Notes under the pieces: model-generated | Databases searched by the model: none | The model's input: the letters and a program-made list of their open reading frames with translations, nothing else | What the model was told of the DNA's origin: nothing | Source of the DNA: Pyxidicoccus sp. MSG2 | GTDB taxonomy: Bacteria > Myxococcota > Myxococcia > Myxococcales > Myxococcaceae | Reading direction: 5' to 3' | DNA length: 64,000 nucleotides | Assembly (NCBI RefSeq): GCF_026626705.1 | Contig: NZ_JAPNKC010000001.1 | Span: forward strand, 9,442,001-9,506,000 | Position numbers and translations under genes: made by a program | Shown here: piece by piece, positions 1 through 7,992 of the stretch | How positions within the stretch are numbered: position 1 is the stretch's first letter | Layout: every line of letters begins with the position of its first letter

Positions 1-2325
1 TACCTGCATGACAACGTCGCGCCCGCGGTGCCCTCGCTGACGGGCTTCACCCCGGCCTCGCCGTCCACCAGCACCCAGCCCGTTCTCGCGGGCACCGCCG
101 AGGCGGGCGCCCGGGTGCGCATCTTCTCGGGCACGGCCTGTGGGGGCACGGCGCTGGTCACCGTGACGGCCTCGTCGGACGGCTCCTTCTCGACGACGCG
201 CACGGTGACGGCCAACACCACGTCCACCTTCACCGCCAACGCGCTGGATGCCGCCGGCAATGCGTCCGCGTGCTCGGCGAGCATCAGCTACCGGCATGAC
301 TCCATTGCGCCCCCGGCACCGACGCTGACGGGCTTCACTCCGGCCTCGCCCGGGGTGTCCCTGACGCCGCAGTTGCGCGGCACCGCCGAGAAGAGCGCGT
401 CCATCCAGGTCTTCCGTGGCAGCGGGTGCCCGGCGCCCGTGGTGACCACCACCACGGCGGACGCCTCGACGGGCGCTTTCACCGCCTCGCTGACCGTGAC
501 GGCCAACACGTCGACGGGCTTCTCCGCCCGTGCGGTGGACGCGGTGGGCAATGTCTCCAGCTGCTCCATCGTCGCCACCTACGTGCACGACACGGTGGCG
601 CCGCTGCCGCCGACCTTCCTCTCGGGCTACATCCCGCTCGACGCGCCTCCCGTCGCCGGGCAGGTGCGTGCCCAGACGGAGCCGCGAGGGCAGGTGGCCG
701 TGTTCACCGATGCGGCCTGCACCCTGGCGGCGTCTCCAGCCGGCGTGGCACCGGCGGACGGGAGTGGCTTCGCGCTGCTGTCCCTGTCGCAGCCGCAGCT
801 CACGACGCCGATGTTCGCGGTGGCCGTCGACGGCGCGGGCAACCGCTCCACGTGCGTGTCCTTCCAGGCGGGCTGCCCCGTGGGCTTCGCGGACTGTGAC
901 GGCAACCCGGCCAACGGCTGCGAGGCCGACCTGATGACCGACGAGCTGAACTGCGGCGTGTGTGGAACGACGTGCGGCGGGGCGCCTTCCGCCAGCGCCG
1001 TGTGCGGCGCGGGCACCTGCGGCCTGGGCTGCGTGGTGGGCACTTTCGACTGCGACGGCCTGGAGGCCAATGGCTGCGAGTCCACCACCGCCTGCGGCCC
1101 GGCGGTCTGCCAGGTGGACCCGTTCGAGGAACTGCTCATCACCGACCTGTCCGTGGTGGAGGACCCGGTGCGCACCACCGGCTCCGGCGCGTGGACGTTT
1201 GGCGCGCTGATGCGGGCGATGAACGGCGGGAGGGACCCGTCCGAGCTGGTGCGCAACTGGCTGAAGACCTGGCAGCAGGACCAGTTCATCGGCGCCACCT
1301 TCGTGCCGGCCCGCCCCCAAATCGGGCCCGTGGTGCTGAACTCGTGGGAGGCGCTCAGTGGTGGCCCCACCGCGCCGCTGAACTTCAACTTCGCGCCGTT
1401 CCGGCTGCTGGCCATCGTCAACCGCATGGACCTGCGGCGCGAGGGTGAGCACGCGGGCGAGGGGCGCTTCGTGTTCGGCGTGACGGACCCGAGCGGCAAC
1501 CCGATGCCCTTCACGGTCATCCTCGAATACACGCTGCCCGGTGGAAACCCCGAGGAGTTCCAGCGCTGGGCTCGTGACTGGCACGAGCTGGGCCGGCTCG
1601 GGCTGACCCATCCGAACTACAACGCGAAGCTCCAGGCGCTGACGGACCGCTTCACGAAGTCCTTCGTGGCGTCAGGACGCTTCATGGGCAGCGCCATCAG
1701 CCAGGTGCGCACCAACGAGAACACGCTGGACCCGGAGTGGGAGCTGCGCGAGTTCCACTTCGGGCCCGAGGGACTGGCCCCGGCGCACGTGGCACTCACG
1801 CCTCTCTTCTTCATGAACGGCTCGTCGCTGGTGGCGGACTACATCAACCAGAACCAGTCCTCCATCCTCACGGAGACGCACGTGGTGCCCGAGTTCTTCC
1901 AGGGGCAGCCCTTCCTCTGGGGCTCGGCGCTCACCCCGTTCAACTTCTTCTGGAACGCTCCCGGGGTGGACCCAGAGGCGCGACACAAGTTCTCGCTCAA
2001 CACCTGCAATGGGTGCCACGCGGGAGAGACGCAGACCTTCTTCCTCCACGTCGGCTTCCGCCCCCAGGGCTCGCCCGCCTTCCTCTCGCCGTTCCTGGTT
2101 GCCAATGCACCCACGCCGGACCCCGTCACCGGGCAACCTCGCGTGTTCAACGACCTGGGCCGGCGTGGGCAGGACCTGAACGCCCTGGTGTGTGGCGTGC
2201 CCGCGTCCCTGACGGCGTCGAAGGACCAGGTCGGCGAGTCGCTCCTCGCACCCGCACGGTGGAACAGCGCCGCCGTTCCCGGCTTCCCGGTCCGCTCCAA
2301 CCTGCCGGCCGGCCGCGTCCACTGA
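1..2325 (+). CDS. Ig-like repeat protein with Cys-rich linker and c-type haem motif (5' truncated)
   Basis: The reading frame is open from base 1, so the true start lies left of the window; 774 residues are visible. The first about 280 residues are Ig-like repeats of roughly 92 residues. Each opens with a Tyr-x-His-Asp-x-x-Ala-Pro signature (visible at the left edge and at repeats 2 and 3) and carries a conserved A-x-D-A-x-G-N strand. A Cys-rich stretch follows with two copies of a C-D-G-N/E-x-N-G-C-E motif, common in secreted myxobacterial proteins. The C-terminal 400 residues form a domain I cannot name; it contains one CxxCH haem-c attachment motif (C-N-G-C-H) about 110 residues from the end. 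Probably exported or cell-surface. Function unknown. A single haem motif beside adhesion-like repeats is unusual. Confidence 0.8.
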   Translation, partial: YLHDNVAPAVPSLTGFTPASPSTSTQPVLAGTAEAGARVRIFSGTACGGTALVTVTASSDGSFSTTRTVTANTTSTFTANALDAAGNASACSASISYRHDSIAPPAPTLTGFTPASPGVSLTPQLRGTAEKSASIQVFRGSGCPAPVVTTTTADASTGAFTASLTVTANTSTGFSARAVDAVGNVSSCSIVATYVHDTVAPLPPTFLSGYIPLDAPPVAGQVRAQTEPRGQVAVFTDAACTLAASPAGVAPADGSGFALLSLSQPQLTTPMFAVAVDGAGNRSTCVSFQAGCPVGFADCDGNPANGCEADLMTDELNCGVCGTTCGGAPSASAVCGAGTCGLGCVVGTFDCDGLEANGCESTTACGPAVCQVDPFEELLITDLSVVEDPVRTTGSGAWTFGALMRAMNGGRDPSELVRNWLKTWQQDQFIGATFVPARPQIGPVVLNSWEALSGGPTAPLNFNFAPFRLLAIVNRMDLRREGEHAGEGRFVFGVTDPSGNPMPFTVILEYTLPGGNPEEFQRWARDWHELGRLGLTHPNYNAKLQALTDRFTKSFVASGRFMGSAISQVRTNENTLDPEWELREFHFGPEGLAPAHVALTPLFFMNGSSLVADYINQNQSSILTETHVVPEFFQGQPFLWGSALTPFNFFWNAPGVDPEARHKFSLNTCNGCHAGETQTFFLHVGFRPQGSPAFLSPFLVANAPTPDPVTGQPRVFNDLGRRGQDLNALVCGVPASLTASKDQVGESLLAPARWNSAAVPGFPVRSNLPAGRVH

Positions 2326-2338
2326 CGGGGGACTGAGC

Positions 2339-2372
2339 GTGCGGCACGCCTGGAGCTTCGGGCGTGCCGCAC
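2339..2372 (+). terminator. Perfect 12-bp stem-loop after the Ig/haem gene
   Basis: GTGCGGCACGCC (2339-2350) pairs perfectly with GGCGTGCCGCAC (2361-2372) around a 10-nt loop, 13 bp after the stop codon. There is no T-run, so it is either a hairpin-only terminator or a 3'-end stabiliser. Confidence 0.6.
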
Positions 2373-2517
2373 CGGGCGTTCATGCGCATCCGTCCGGACG
2401 TGGACTGCGGCGTCATCCCGTCGGGCAGCCGATGCCCGGAGGAGGCTCCATCCGATATCCTCCAGCCGGTTGGACGTTGCAGTCGCACCCACCGAACGGA
2501 AGAGAGAGGCACCGCGG

Positions 2518-4083
2518 ATGCGCCGAGCCCTGGTAGGTCTCATTTTTCTCCTGGCCGGCTGTGCGAGGAGTGCCCGTCCCTCCGAGGGTGTGGCCGCCGC
2601 ACCCGTCGAGGAGCCCGAGCTGGAGGCGCCCCGCTTCGAGCACATCTTCATGATGCCCGTGGAGCGGGCCCTGGCCGAGGCCACGAAGCTGCTGGCCGAG
2701 AATGGCTGGGTGCTCAAGCCCATGGATGACCCGAAGTACCTGCTGACCGAGTGGAAGGCCGCGCAGCTTGCGACAACAGAGTCGTGGGGCTACCAGAGCG
2801 ACGGCGACCACACCCGGTACCTGGTGGTTGGCGAGCCGCTCGCGGTGCGGCAGTCCGTCGTGCGCATCTTCCGCATGAAGCGGGTGGCCTTCGCCAACGA
2901 CGCGGAGATTCGCTACGACGGCCACACGGGAGAGCTGGTCCCCAAGCACCTGGTGATGGAGCAGTTCGAGCAGAGCTTCCGGGCCAGGGGGGCTCCGGTG
3001 ACGCTCGCCCAGCAGGAGCGCGACACCGCGCCGTGGGTGGAGCTGGACGGTGCCGTGAAGGGCACCCGGGACTTGAAGCTGGAGCGGGACCTCACCCTGC
3101 GGCTGGAGTCGCGCCCCTCGCTGGAGACGCTCACGGGCACGCTCCGCCTCACGCGGGATGACTCCTTCGCGAGAGACCCGTCCTTCTACCTCAAGCGCTG
3201 GCGACAGGAGACGCAGGAGCCCTGTGCGCGGAAGGTCGGCGGCTTCCAGTCGATGCTGCGCCCGGGGCTGATGGTGCTCATCGGCGAGCAGCTCGGCACG
3301 CGCGAGGTGCCCGCCACCGTGGGAGACCTGGCGTGCGAGGCCGCCCAGGCGGGGCTCGGCGTCACCGTGGGGCTCGCCATTCCGTCAAAGGAGCAGGAGC
3401 GCATCGACACGTACCTGGCGAGCCCGGGAGGCCCCTCGGACCAGGATGCGCTGCTGAGTGGGAACTTCTGGCGCAAGCTTCAGCAGGACGGCCGCGGCAG
3501 CCGCGCGGTGATGGACCTCATCGACCGGGCCCGGGCCCTGCGCGCCGCCGGGCGCTCCGTCTCCGTGGTGGCCTTCGACACGGACACGGAACATGGAAGC
3601 GCGCGTGATGCGCGCATGGCGCGGGCGGTGCTCAACGCGCACAGCGCGCGTTCCAAGAACGTCTTCCTGGTGCTCGCCGGCAATGCGCACACGCGACTGG
3701 TGGCGGACGCGGCCTGGAACGAGGACTTCGTTCCCATGTCGAAGCACGTGGCCGAGGTCGTCCGGGACTTGAAGATTCTCGAGGTGGGCTACGCCCAGGG
3801 CCGGCGGTGGGGCTGCGACCTGGAGCCGGATGGGGAGATGGAGTGCAACGTCATGGGCATCACCCCGGGGCCTCGCGTGGAGATTCGCCCGGAGACGCCC
3901 GTGGGCATCCGGATGCTCCCGGAACTGGATGACGACGGGTTCCACGGCTTCCTGGACGTGGGGGCGCTGTCCGCCTCGCTTCCCGCGATTGCGCTGCGTG
4001 GGCACGAGCCGCCTGTGCCAGCCACGGAGCCCGCTCCTGCTCCCGCACCCGCGTCGGCACCCGCTCCCGCTCCCGCTCCATAG
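2518..4083 (+). CDS. Lipoprotein with ChaN/TIKI-like domain and Pro-Ala tail
   Basis: The start is set at the ATG at 2518 because it gives a lipoprotein signal peptide (MRRALVGLIFLLAGC, lipobox LAGC) and follows a purine-rich AGAGAGG. An in-frame ATG at 2470 would bury the signal. The protein has 521 residues. After a variable N-terminal region, the section from about residue 240 resembles the haem-binding/TIKI family (ChaN type): a G-E-x-x-G-T-x-E-x-P strand-helix, then G-L-x-V-x-x-x-x-P-x-x-E-Q, and later V-L-A-G-N-A-H-T. The two G-E/H-type metal or haem sites are only partly conserved, with GEQLGT where GE-H-G would be expected. The last 30 residues are a Pro-Ala repeat that could span or bind cell-wall material. 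Likely anchored in the outer membrane; substrate unknown. Confidence 0.65.
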   Translation: MRRALVGLIFLLAGCARSARPSEGVAAAPVEEPELEAPRFEHIFMMPVERALAEATKLLAENGWVLKPMDDPKYLLTEWKAAQLATTESWGYQSDGDHTRYLVVGEPLAVRQSVVRIFRMKRVAFANDAEIRYDGHTGELVPKHLVMEQFEQSFRARGAPVTLAQQERDTAPWVELDGAVKGTRDLKLERDLTLRLESRPSLETLTGTLRLTRDDSFARDPSFYLKRWRQETQEPCARKVGGFQSMLRPGLMVLIGEQLGTREVPATVGDLACEAAQAGLGVTVGLAIPSKEQERIDTYLASPGGPSDQDALLSGNFWRKLQQDGRGSRAVMDLIDRARALRAAGRSVSVVAFDTDTEHGSARDARMARAVLNAHSARSKNVFLVLAGNAHTRLVADAAWNEDFVPMSKHVAEVVRDLKILEVGYAQGRRWGCDLEPDGEMECNVMGITPGPRVEIRPETPVGIRMLPELDDDGFHGFLDVGALSASLPAIALRGHEPPVPATEPAPAPAPASAPAPAPAP

Positions 4084-4156
4084 CCGCCGGGAGCCCCGGA
4101 ACGGGCCGTGGTGGGGGCCCCACGTCCGGCGCCGGCCCCGGCCCGAGGACGCCGGC

Positions 4157-5770
4157 TCAGGTTCCGACGGCTCCCGCCGGAGCGCGAGGCTCGCCCTGCT
4201 GCGAGGGCACGTGGCTCTCGGCCGCGTCCGCCTGGGCGATGCGCTCGTCCAGCTCCGCGGTGAGCCGCTCGAAGGCCTCCTTGCCAATGGTGGCCGACTG
4301 GTAGGCCTTGAGGAGCGACTCCTTCTCCACGATGAGCATGCGGCGGACCGCCTCCTGGTGCTCCTCCTCGTGGAAGCGCATCGACTGTTGCTTCAGCGCC
4401 ACCAGCTCCTTCTCCGCGACGCCCTCCTTCGCCTGATACTCCCGCTCCAACTGCTCCAGCACGTCCGCGGGGACCTCCCGGTTGCGGCGCATGCCCTCCA
4501 GCGCGGCCAGGGCGGCATGGACGGCGCCCAGGCGGCCCCGCGCCAGCTCGTACTGCTCCTGGTAGGCGTCCTTCAGGCCGGTGATGCCCAGCCGCCGCAA
4601 CAGCGGCGCCATCGTGAGGCCCTGGATGATGATGGAGAGCAGCACCACGCCGAAGGTCATGTTCACCAGCAGCTCGCGGTGGAGGAAGTCCGGCGGCAGG
4701 CCGAGCACCAGCACCATGGAGATGGCGCCCCGCAGCCCGCTCCAGGTGAGCACCGCGCTCCAGGCCCACGGCATGCGCTCCGACGTGAGGCGCAGCAGCG
4801 CGGACACGCCGTACACCACCACCGCGCGGCCGGCGACCACCGCCACATACGCCGCGAGGATGGGCTTCCAGGAGGCCAGCAGCGAGCCGAGCTCCACCTC
4901 CAGGCCGATGAGCAGGAACACCACCGAGTTGAGCGCGAAGGCCAGGTACTCCCAGAAGCTCTCCACGGCGACGCGCGTGGTGGGGCTCATGCCCTCATGC
5001 GCCGCCCAGTTGCCGCACAGCATGCCGGCCACCACCGTCGCGATGACGCCCGAGTAGTGGAAGTTCTCCGCCACCACGAATGAGCCATAGGCGGCGATGA
5101 CCGTGAGGGTGATTTCCACCATCGCGTCGTCCACGCGCTTGATGACCTGCGCAACGACGAACCCCACTGCGCTGCCGATGAGCGCGCCCATCCCCGCGAC
5201 CTTGATGAAGTCGAGGACCGCCCCTCCCACGGTGAAGTGGCCACCGGTGGCCACCGCCACGACGAGGGTGAAGAGCACGACGGCCGTGCCGTCATTCAGC
5301 AGGCTCTCTCCCTCCACGAGGATGAGCAGCCGCTTGGGCGCGCCCAGCGACTTGAAGAGGCCCACCACTGCGATGGGGTCCGTGGAGACGATGACCGCGG
5401 CGAACACCAGCGCCGGGAGCAGCCCGAAGCCGCTCACGAAGTCCATTCCGGCCATCACCGGAGAGAGGATGAGCGCCGTCAACCCCGCTGACGCGGCCAC
5501 GCCGGGGATGGCCATTGCGTGGATGGCCAGCTTGTTCTTCCAGAACTTGCGGAACTCCACGTGGAAGGCCGCCTCGAACAGCAGTCCGGGAAGGATGATG
5601 GCGAAGAGCAGCTCCTTCGTGAGATGCGGCGGCTCGAAGGCGTGCACCGCGCCCAGCGACAGCCCCGCCACCACCAGCGCCACCGTGTAGGGGAACTTGA
5701 AGTGGCGCGCGACGATGGCCACCGCGGTCGCGATGGCGAAGATGAGGACGAAGGCCAGCTCGAAGTGCAT
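4157..5770 (-). CDS. CPA1-family Na+(K+)/H+ antiporter
   Basis: A 537-residue membrane protein with a typical NhaP/CPA1 layout. About twelve hydrophobic helices fill the first 400 residues, with the family features LLPGLLFEAAF in TM3, a VSTDPIAVVGLFKSLGAPKRL ion-site helix with the paired Asp, and EGESLLNDGTAVVLF in the following helix. A hydrophilic, charged, probably coiled-coil cytoplasmic tail of about 130 residues follows, rich in Glu, Arg and Gln, a usual site of regulation. It should exchange cytoplasmic Na+ or K+ for protons. It stands alone, convergent with the upstream lipoprotein gene and with an unusual inverted repeat just upstream of its ATG (5781-5822), which suggests its own regulation. 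Confidence 0.9.
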   Translation of the reverse strand: MHFELAFVLIFAIATAVAIVARHFKFPYTVALVVAGLSLGAVHAFEPPHLTKELLFAIILPGLLFEAAFHVEFRKFWKNKLAIHAMAIPGVAASAGLTALILSPVMAGMDFVSGFGLLPALVFAAVIVSTDPIAVVGLFKSLGAPKRLLILVEGESLLNDGTAVVLFTLVVAVATGGHFTVGGAVLDFIKVAGMGALIGSAVGFVVAQVIKRVDDAMVEITLTVIAAYGSFVVAENFHYSGVIATVVAGMLCGNWAAHEGMSPTTRVAVESFWEYLAFALNSVVFLLIGLEVELGSLLASWKPILAAYVAVVAGRAVVVYGVSALLRLTSERMPWAWSAVLTWSGLRGAISMVLVLGLPPDFLHRELLVNMTFGVVLLSIIIQGLTMAPLLRRLGITGLKDAYQEQYELARGRLGAVHAALAALEGMRRNREVPADVLEQLEREYQAKEGVAEKELVALKQQSMRFHEEEHQEAVRRMLIVEKESLLKAYQSATIGKEAFERLTAELDERIAQADAAESHVPSQQGEPRAPAGAVGT

Positions 5771-5780
5771 GTTCCGCTAT

Positions 5781-5822
5781 CCCGTTTGAGTTCAAACCTT
5801 CGTGCAGCATAACTCAAACGGG
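5781..5822. promoter_or_regulatory. Long inverted repeat upstream of the antiporter start
   Basis: CCCGTTTGAGTT (5781-5792) and AACTCAAACGGG (5811-5822) are perfect 12-bp arms separated by 18 nt, beginning 11 nt before the antiporter ATG. Nested in the left side is GTTTGA-GT-TCAAAC (5784-5797). It is either a repressor operator with repeated half-sites or a hairpin in the antiporter leader RNA. Confidence 0.55.
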
Positions 5823-5825
5823 TGC

Positions 5826-5851
5826 GGGCCCGGGCATGTCCGCCCGGGCCC
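5826..5851 (-). terminator. Stem-loop after argC (arg operon end)
   Basis: GGGCCCGGGC (5826-5835) pairs with GCCCGGGCCC (5842-5851) around a 6-nt loop, 15 bp beyond the argC stop on the minus strand. It is GC-rich without a T-run. It plausibly ends the arginine operon and separates it from the antiporter promoter. Confidence 0.6.
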
Positions 5852-5865
5852 TGCGGGGGGCGCGT

Positions 5866-6933
5866 CTACGGGTAGCAGGCAGCCTGGCGCAGGGCCGTGT
5901 CCTCGGGCAGGCCGAGGGCCACGTTGAAGTTCTGCACGGCCTGGCCGGCCATGCCCTTCACCAGGTTGTCCAGCGCGGCCATGACGGCGACGGAGCGGCC
6001 CTTGGTGGCCACGGAGATGTCGCAGAAGTTGCTGCCCGTCACCGCGGCCACGCGCGGCGTGCCCTCGACGATGCGGACGAACTTCGAGCCCTCGTAGTAG
6101 CGGCGGAACTTGTCCGTCAGCGATTGCGTCACCACCGCGCCGCCGTGCTCCGGCCACTCGAACTGCACGGTGGCGAAGATGCCGCGCACCATGGGCGCCG
6201 AGTGCGGCACGAAGGCCAGCCGGTGCCGCTGCGCGCCGTGCGCCACCAGCATGACCTCCACCTCCGCCTCGTGCTGGTGCTCCAGCGGCTTGTACGCGCG
6301 GAAGTCATGCGCGCGCGTCGGGTGGTGCGTGCCCTCGCCCGGCAGCGAGCCGGAGCCGGACGAGCCCGTCACGCCCGAGACGGCCAGGAGCCCCAGCCCC
6401 GGCGTGGACGCAATCGGCAGCAGCGCGAGCTGCACCGCCGTGGCGAAGCAGCCCGGGTTGGCGATGCGCTTCGCCGTCTTGATTTCGTCGCGCTTCCACT
6501 CGGTGAGGCCGTAGGTGAAGGTGCCCAGCAAATCCGGGGAGGGGTGGGGTCGGCCATAGGCGCCCGCGTAGCGGCCCGGGTGGTCCAGCCGGAAGTCGGA
6601 GGACAGGTCCACCAGCAGCACGCGCTCGGCGATGCCGGCGTCGGCCCACTGCTTCTCGATGTTGGTGAACTGCTTCGCCAGCTCGCCGTGCCCCAGCGCG
6701 CTGAACACCACCGGCTGCTGCGAGTCCGACAGCCAGCGCCAGTCCGGCTCCGCCTCGAAGCGGCCGTCCACCAGCCCGCGCAGGTGCGGGTGCACCTTGT
6801 GGATGAGCTCGCCCGCATGGTGCCGCGACACCACGCGGATGCCCGCCACCGCCGGGTGTCCGGAGAGGATTCGCAGCAGCTCGCCCCCGCCGAAACCGGA
6901 GGCCCCCAGGATGTAGATGTTCGCCCGCGTCAT
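5866..6933 (-). CDS. argC: N-acetyl-gamma-glutamyl-phosphate reductase
   Basis: A 355-residue enzyme that reduces N-acetylglutamyl phosphate with NADPH to N-acetylglutamate semialdehyde, the third step of arginine synthesis. Visible: Rossmann motif G-A-S-G-F-G-G-G-E (10-18), catalytic Cys162 in N-P-G-C-F-A-T, and a glycine-rich G-V-T-G-S-S-G-S-G segment. The start is the ATG at 6933, preceded by GGGAGGAAG. That ATG overlaps the stop of the upstream P-loop gene in an ATGA (6930-6933), implying translational coupling. Last gene of the arg operon. Confidence 0.95.
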   Translation of the reverse strand: MTRANIYILGASGFGGGELLRILSGHPAVAGIRVVSRHHAGELIHKVHPHLRGLVDGRFEAEPDWRWLSDSQQPVVFSALGHGELAKQFTNIEKQWADAGIAERVLLVDLSSDFRLDHPGRYAGAYGRPHPSPDLLGTFTYGLTEWKRDEIKTAKRIANPGCFATAVQLALLPIASTPGLGLLAVSGVTGSSGSGSLPGEGTHHPTRAHDFRAYKPLEHQHEAEVEVMLVAHGAQRHRLAFVPHSAPMVRGIFATVQFEWPEHGGAVVTQSLTDKFRRYYEGSKFVRIVEGTPRVAAVTGSNFCDISVATKGRSVAVMAALDNLVKGMAGQAVQNFNVALGLPEDTALRQAACYP

Positions 6934-7991
6934 GACTTCCTCCCCGCGCCCAGCTTGGGCGCGAGCTTCTCCAGGATGAGCCCACCCAGCGCCGCCGCAT
7001 TCGCCCGGGCGTTGCGGGCGGGAATCCCCACCACCTGCTCCACGAAGCGCACGCCCACCGCGTTGTCCGTGGCGGGTCCGGCCACCATGTCCACGTCGAT
7101 GCCGTACGTCTCGCGCAGGTGCCGCACGCCGCCGGCCGCGCCCACCGGGTCGTTCGCGCACAGCACCCACGCGCCCGCCAGGCTCCGCAGCTCCGCGTCC
7201 GCGAGGATGCCCTGCACGCCGTACTCACCCATGATGCCGTCGCCCGTCTCCGCGACGATGACGTCCACGTTCTCCGCCGCCAGCTCGGAGAAGAGCACCC
7301 GCGCCACGCGCGCCCCCGTGCGGGGGCCCGTGCACACGACGCCCGCGTCGGTGAAGTCCATGACCACGTCCGCGCCGGAGTCCTGCATGCTCAGCGTGTC
7401 GCGCATCAGCGACACACCCGTCAGCTTCGCCCCGCCCACGCGGTAGCCCGCCTGGGCCAGCGTGCGCACCATGGCGCTGGCCGCGTACGTCTTGCCCGCG
7501 TTCATGCAGGTGCCGACGACGAAGACCACCGGGCACTTCACCGGGGTGGACGTGCCCTTGAGCGCGCCCGAGGTGACGTGCGCCGGCTGCCCGGTGCGCG
7601 ACATCAGCTCCGGGAACTCCAGCACCTGGCCCAGCACTTCCGCCTCGAAGGGCGTGCCCACGCCGGGGTTGTGCGAGGTGCACTTGCCGATGACGCCGCC
7701 CATGTTGAGCACGTGCAGGCGCTGGCCCACGGTGACGGACTCGGGCACCACGCCCTCGTAGCCGTGCAGCGCGTTGCGGTGCCCCAGGGCGCCCACGACG
7801 ATGTCACCCGCGTGCAGGGTGACGAGGCGCCCGTGCGGGTCCTCGAGCTGGTTGTAGACGCTCTTCTCTCCGTGGATGCGCACGGCGACCACCGCGCCCT
7901 CCTCGGCCTTCACTTCCGGAGCCAGGTGCACCGTGCGGCCCAGGCCCAGGTTCCGGGTGACGCTGCCCACCTTGTCGACGAAGACCTTCAT
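6930..7991 (-). CDS. Unassigned P-loop protein of the arg operon (DUF1611-like C-terminal half)
   Basis: 353 residues. The N-terminal 150 residues are beta-rich with no family I recognise. The C-terminal half is a P-loop domain: Walker A G-T-C-M-N-A-G-K-T (160-168), then A-x-L-x-x-A-G-Y-x-V-G-G-A-K-L-T-G, and a Walker-B-like D-V-I-V-A-E-T-G-D-G (243-252). This layout resembles dethiobiotin-synthetase/MobB-like P-loops and DUF1611 proteins. It is locked into the arginine operon: its AGGGAGG site overlaps the end of argG (2-nt gap), and its stop overlaps argC by 4 nt. No N-acetylglutamate synthase is otherwise visible here. From family knowledge, the DUF1611 member DgcN is reported to acetylate D-glutamate, so an N-acetylglutamate-forming or regulatory role is a reasonable but unproven inference. 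Confidence 0.8.
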   Translation of the reverse strand: MKVFVDKVGSVTRNLGLGRTVHLAPEVKAEEGAVVAVRIHGEKSVYNQLEDPHGRLVTLHAGDIVVGALGHRNALHGYEGVVPESVTVGQRLHVLNMGGVIGKCTSHNPGVGTPFEAEVLGQVLEFPELMSRTGQPAHVTSGALKGTSTPVKCPVVFVVGTCMNAGKTYAASAMVRTLAQAGYRVGGAKLTGVSLMRDTLSMQDSGADVVMDFTDAGVVCTGPRTGARVARVLFSELAAENVDVIVAETGDGIMGEYGVQGILADAELRSLAGAWVLCANDPVGAAGGVRHLRETYGIDVDMVAGPATDNAVGVRFVEQVVGIPARNARANAAALGGLILEKLAPKLGAGRKS

Positions 7992-7992
7992 T

